This document shows, one piece after another, positions 13,773-15,047 of a DNA stretch of 15,047 bases. The stretch lies in assembly GCA_964629825.1 (NCBI GenBank), contig CAZVUW010000080.1:1-15047 (forward strand), written 5' to 3'. The notes below the pieces were generated by a model. It made no database searches and had not been told where the DNA came from. It saw only the letters and a program-made list of their open reading frames with translations. Each line of letters opens with the position of its first letter. Position 1 is the first letter of the stretch. The DNA is from CAZVUW01 sp964629825. GTDB lineage: Bacteria; Actinomycetota; Nitriliruptoria; Euzebyales; Egibacteraceae. The position numbers were made by a program, and so were the translations under genes.

Positions 13773-14081
13773 ATGTACGCCGTGATCGCAACGGGCGGTA
13801 AGCAGTACCGCGTCCAGGTCGGGGAGACCCTCGACGTCGAGAAGCTGGACGGCGGGGAGGACGGCTCGGTGGAGCTCCGTCCGATCATGCTGGTCGCCGA
13901 CGACGGCGCGGTCACCGTCGGCAAGGACCTGGGCTCGGCGACCGTCAAGGCCAGCGTCGTCGAGCAGCGCCGCGGGCCGAAGCTGACCGTGTTCAAGTAC
14001 AAGAACAAGACCCGGTACCGTCGTAAGACCGGTCACCGTCAGCCTCTGACGCGCATCCGCGTCGAGGCCATCAACGCCTAG
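13773..14081 (+). CDS. rplU: 50S ribosomal protein L21
   Basis: A 102-residue protein that begins MYAVIATGGKQYRVQVGETL, the classic L21 opening, and ends with the basic YKNKTRYRRKTGHRQPLTRI segment that binds 23S rRNA. The length is standard for the family. The ATG follows TGAGGAG (13758-13764) by 8 bases, a strong ribosome-binding site. It is the first gene of a two-gene unit with rpmA and is preceded by its own promoter and structured leader. Usually it lies directly after rne; here three reverse-strand genes intervene. Confidence 0.98.
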   Translation: MYAVIATGGKQYRVQVGETLDVEKLDGGEDGSVELRPIMLVADDGAVTVGKDLGSATVKASVVEQRRGPKLTVFKYKNKTRYRRKTGHRQPLTRIRVEAINA

Positions 14082-14110
14082 CGTTCGACGCGCGACAAGA
14101 GGAGCAGCAC

Positions 14111-14362
14111 ATGTCTTCCAAGAAGGGTGGCGGGTCGTCCAACAACGGACGTGACTCCAACCCCAAGATGCTCGGCGTCAAGCGCTTCGGCGGCCAGATC
14201 GTGACGACCGGCTCGATCATCGTCCGCCAGCGCGGGACCAAGATCCACCCGGGTCGCAACGTCGGTCGTGGCGGCGACGACACGCTGTTCGCGCTGGCCG
14301 ACGGCGCGGTGAGCTTCCGCACCTCCGGCAAGCGCAAGTTCGCCGACGTCATCCCGGAGTAG
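14111..14362 (+). CDS. rpmA: 50S ribosomal protein L27
   Basis: An 83-residue protein that begins MSSKKGGGSSNNGRDS. The family norm is MAHKKGGGSSRNGRDS, so positions 2-3 and 11 differ slightly, but the glycine-rich N-terminal tail that reaches the peptidyl-transferase centre is intact. The core GVKRFGGQIVTTGSIIVRQRG and HPGRNVGRGGDDTLFAL are typical. It lies 29 bp after rplU with GAGGAG (14099-14104) 6 bases before the ATG, and is followed by an intrinsic terminator. Confidence 0.98.
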   Translation: MSSKKGGGSSNNGRDSNPKMLGVKRFGGQIVTTGSIIVRQRGTKIHPGRNVGRGGDDTLFALADGAVSFRTSGKRKFADVIPE

Positions 14363-14386
14363 CACGACTCCGCACACACGGGTTCC

Positions 14387-14422
14387 AGGGCCCCGCTCAC
14401 CGCATGGTGGCGGGGCCCTTCT
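14387..14422 (+). terminator. Intrinsic terminator of rplU-rpmA
   Basis: AGGGCCCCGC (14387-14396) pairs fully with GCGGGGCCCT (14410-14419). After a one-base bulge, CACC/GGTG extends the stem around a GCAT loop. A short T-containing tail (TTCT) follows. It lies 24 bp after the rpmA stop. The very stable stem with a weak T-tract is usual for GC-rich genomes. Confidence 0.85.
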
Positions 14423-14454
14423 GCACCAGGTGGTTCGGTCCGTTGGTGGCCGGT

Positions 14455-14460
14455 TACCCT
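14455..14460 (+). promoter_or_regulatory. Possible -10 box for the cystathionine beta-synthase gene
   Basis: TACCCT fits TANNNT and lies between the rpmA terminator and the next gene, where a promoter is needed. No good -35 is visible at 16-18 bp. A start near 14467 would leave a leader of about 50 nt. Confidence 0.3.
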
Positions 14461-14516
14461 GGCCGCTGACGCCGGCTAAGCGTCTGCTGCACGGTGCCGG
14501 CAGGCTGGAGGTCGCT

Positions 14517-15047
14517 GTGCAGGTCGTGGACTCACTGCTGGAGCTGGTAGGCAACACCCCGCTGGTACGCATGAAGCGGTTCAGCGCGGGGGTGCCGCCG
14601 ACGCTGCTCGCCAAGGTCGAGTACCTGAATCCGGGCGGCAGCGTGAAGGACCGCATCGGCCTTGCGATGATCGAGGCCGCTGAGAAGGAAGGGCTCCTGC
14701 GCCCCGGCGGCACGATCGTGGAGCCGACCAGCGGCAACACCGGCGCCGGTCTGGCGATCGCTGCGACCCAGCGCGGCTACAAGTGCGTCTTCGTGATGCC
14801 GGACAAGATGAGCCAGGAGAAGATCGATCTCCTGCGCGCGTTCGGCGCCGAGGTCGTCGTCTGCCCCACCGCGGTCGAGCCGGACGACCCGCGCAGCTAC
14901 TACCGCACCGCGGATCGGCTGACGGCGGAGATCCCCGGCGCCTTCCAGCCCAACCAGTACTACAACCCGGCCAACCCTGCGGCCCACTACGCCACGACGG
15001 GCCCGGAGATCTGGGAGCAGACCGACGGCCGCATCGACGTCTTCGTC
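14517..15047 (+). CDS. cbs: Cystathionine beta-synthase, N-terminal part (3' end outside window)
   Basis: The first 177 codons of a fold-type II PLP enzyme that condenses serine with homocysteine in transsulfuration. Visible are LELVGNTPLVRM, the PLP-lysine motif NPGGSVKDRIG with Lys44, and the phosphate-binding EPTSGNTGAGLA (69-80). The later SYYRTADRL, FQPNQYYNPANPAAHY and TTGPEIWEQT match actinobacterial CBS better than cysteine synthase CysK. Whether the C-terminal CBS-domain pair is present cannot be seen. The GTG start is preceded by GGAGG (14507-14511) with a 5-base gap. It occupies the place where obg commonly follows rpmA. Confidence 0.9.
   Translation, partial: MQVVDSLLELVGNTPLVRMKRFSAGVPPTLLAKVEYLNPGGSVKDRIGLAMIEAAEKEGLLRPGGTIVEPTSGNTGAGLAIAATQRGYKCVFVMPDKMSQEKIDLLRAFGAEVVVCPTAVEPDDPRSYYRTADRLTAEIPGAFQPNQYYNPANPAAHYATTGPEIWEQTDGRIDVFV

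Noticed and set aside
12768..14036. A longer Clp_N reading frame extending antisense through rplU
   Set aside because: The extra 143 codons are antisense to rplU and its promoter/leader. The internal ATG at 13607 with a -10 box 7 bases upstream is a better start.

Overview
The window is a GC-rich bacterial chromosome segment, most likely from an actinobacterium. The gene order points to this: a cell-elongation operon (mreB-mreC-mreD-mrdA-rodA), then the radical-SAM pair TIGR03960/TIGR03936, then RNase E/G, then rplU-rpmA. That is the chromosomal neighbourhood known from Streptomyces and relatives. A DUF559 nuclease, an Eis-like acetyltransferase and two likely leaderless starts also fit. A deep-branching lineage (Nitriliruptoria or Egibacter type) is possible, but the sequence alone does not settle it.

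Positions 1-5299 (+) hold the elongasome genes: the mreB 3' end, mreC, mreD (GTG start in a 4-bp overlap with mreC), mrdA (PBP2, probably with its own leaderless promoter) and rodA. Together they place and run lateral peptidoglycan synthesis: MreB filaments, the MreC/MreD membrane link, the RodA glycosyltransferase and the PBP2 transpeptidase. Positions 5488-8209 (+) hold two overlapping or abutting genes for a radical-SAM protein and its DUF2344 partner, whose function is unknown. Positions 8224-10278 (+) encode an RNase E/G with a roughly 270-residue disordered Arg/Ala/Glu-rich N-terminal extension.

Positions 10279-13607 interrupt the usual rne-rplU order with three minus-strand genes. The first is a lone AbiEi-like/DUF559 nuclease gene bracketed by two near-identical perfect or near-perfect 46-48 bp palindromes, with a perfect DnaA-box 9-mer upstream of it. 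The second and third are a translationally coupled pair: a stand-alone Clp_N-repeat protein and an Eis-like GNAT acetyltransferase.

Positions 13596-14422 (+) form the ribosomal-protein unit rplU-rpmA. It has a near-consensus promoter (TTGACA, 17 bp, TACACT) that overlaps the start of the divergent Clp_N gene, a structured leader of about 140 nt, and an intrinsic terminator. From 14517 to the window end is the 5' part of a cystathionine beta-synthase gene, where obg would be expected in most actinobacteria.

The most interesting region is the palindrome-bracketed nuclease cassette. The two palindromes differ by paired, compensating base changes, which suggests that the symmetry itself is under selection. 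No tRNA, rRNA, CRISPR array or recognisable transposase was seen. No stretch longer than about 210 bp lacks a gene.
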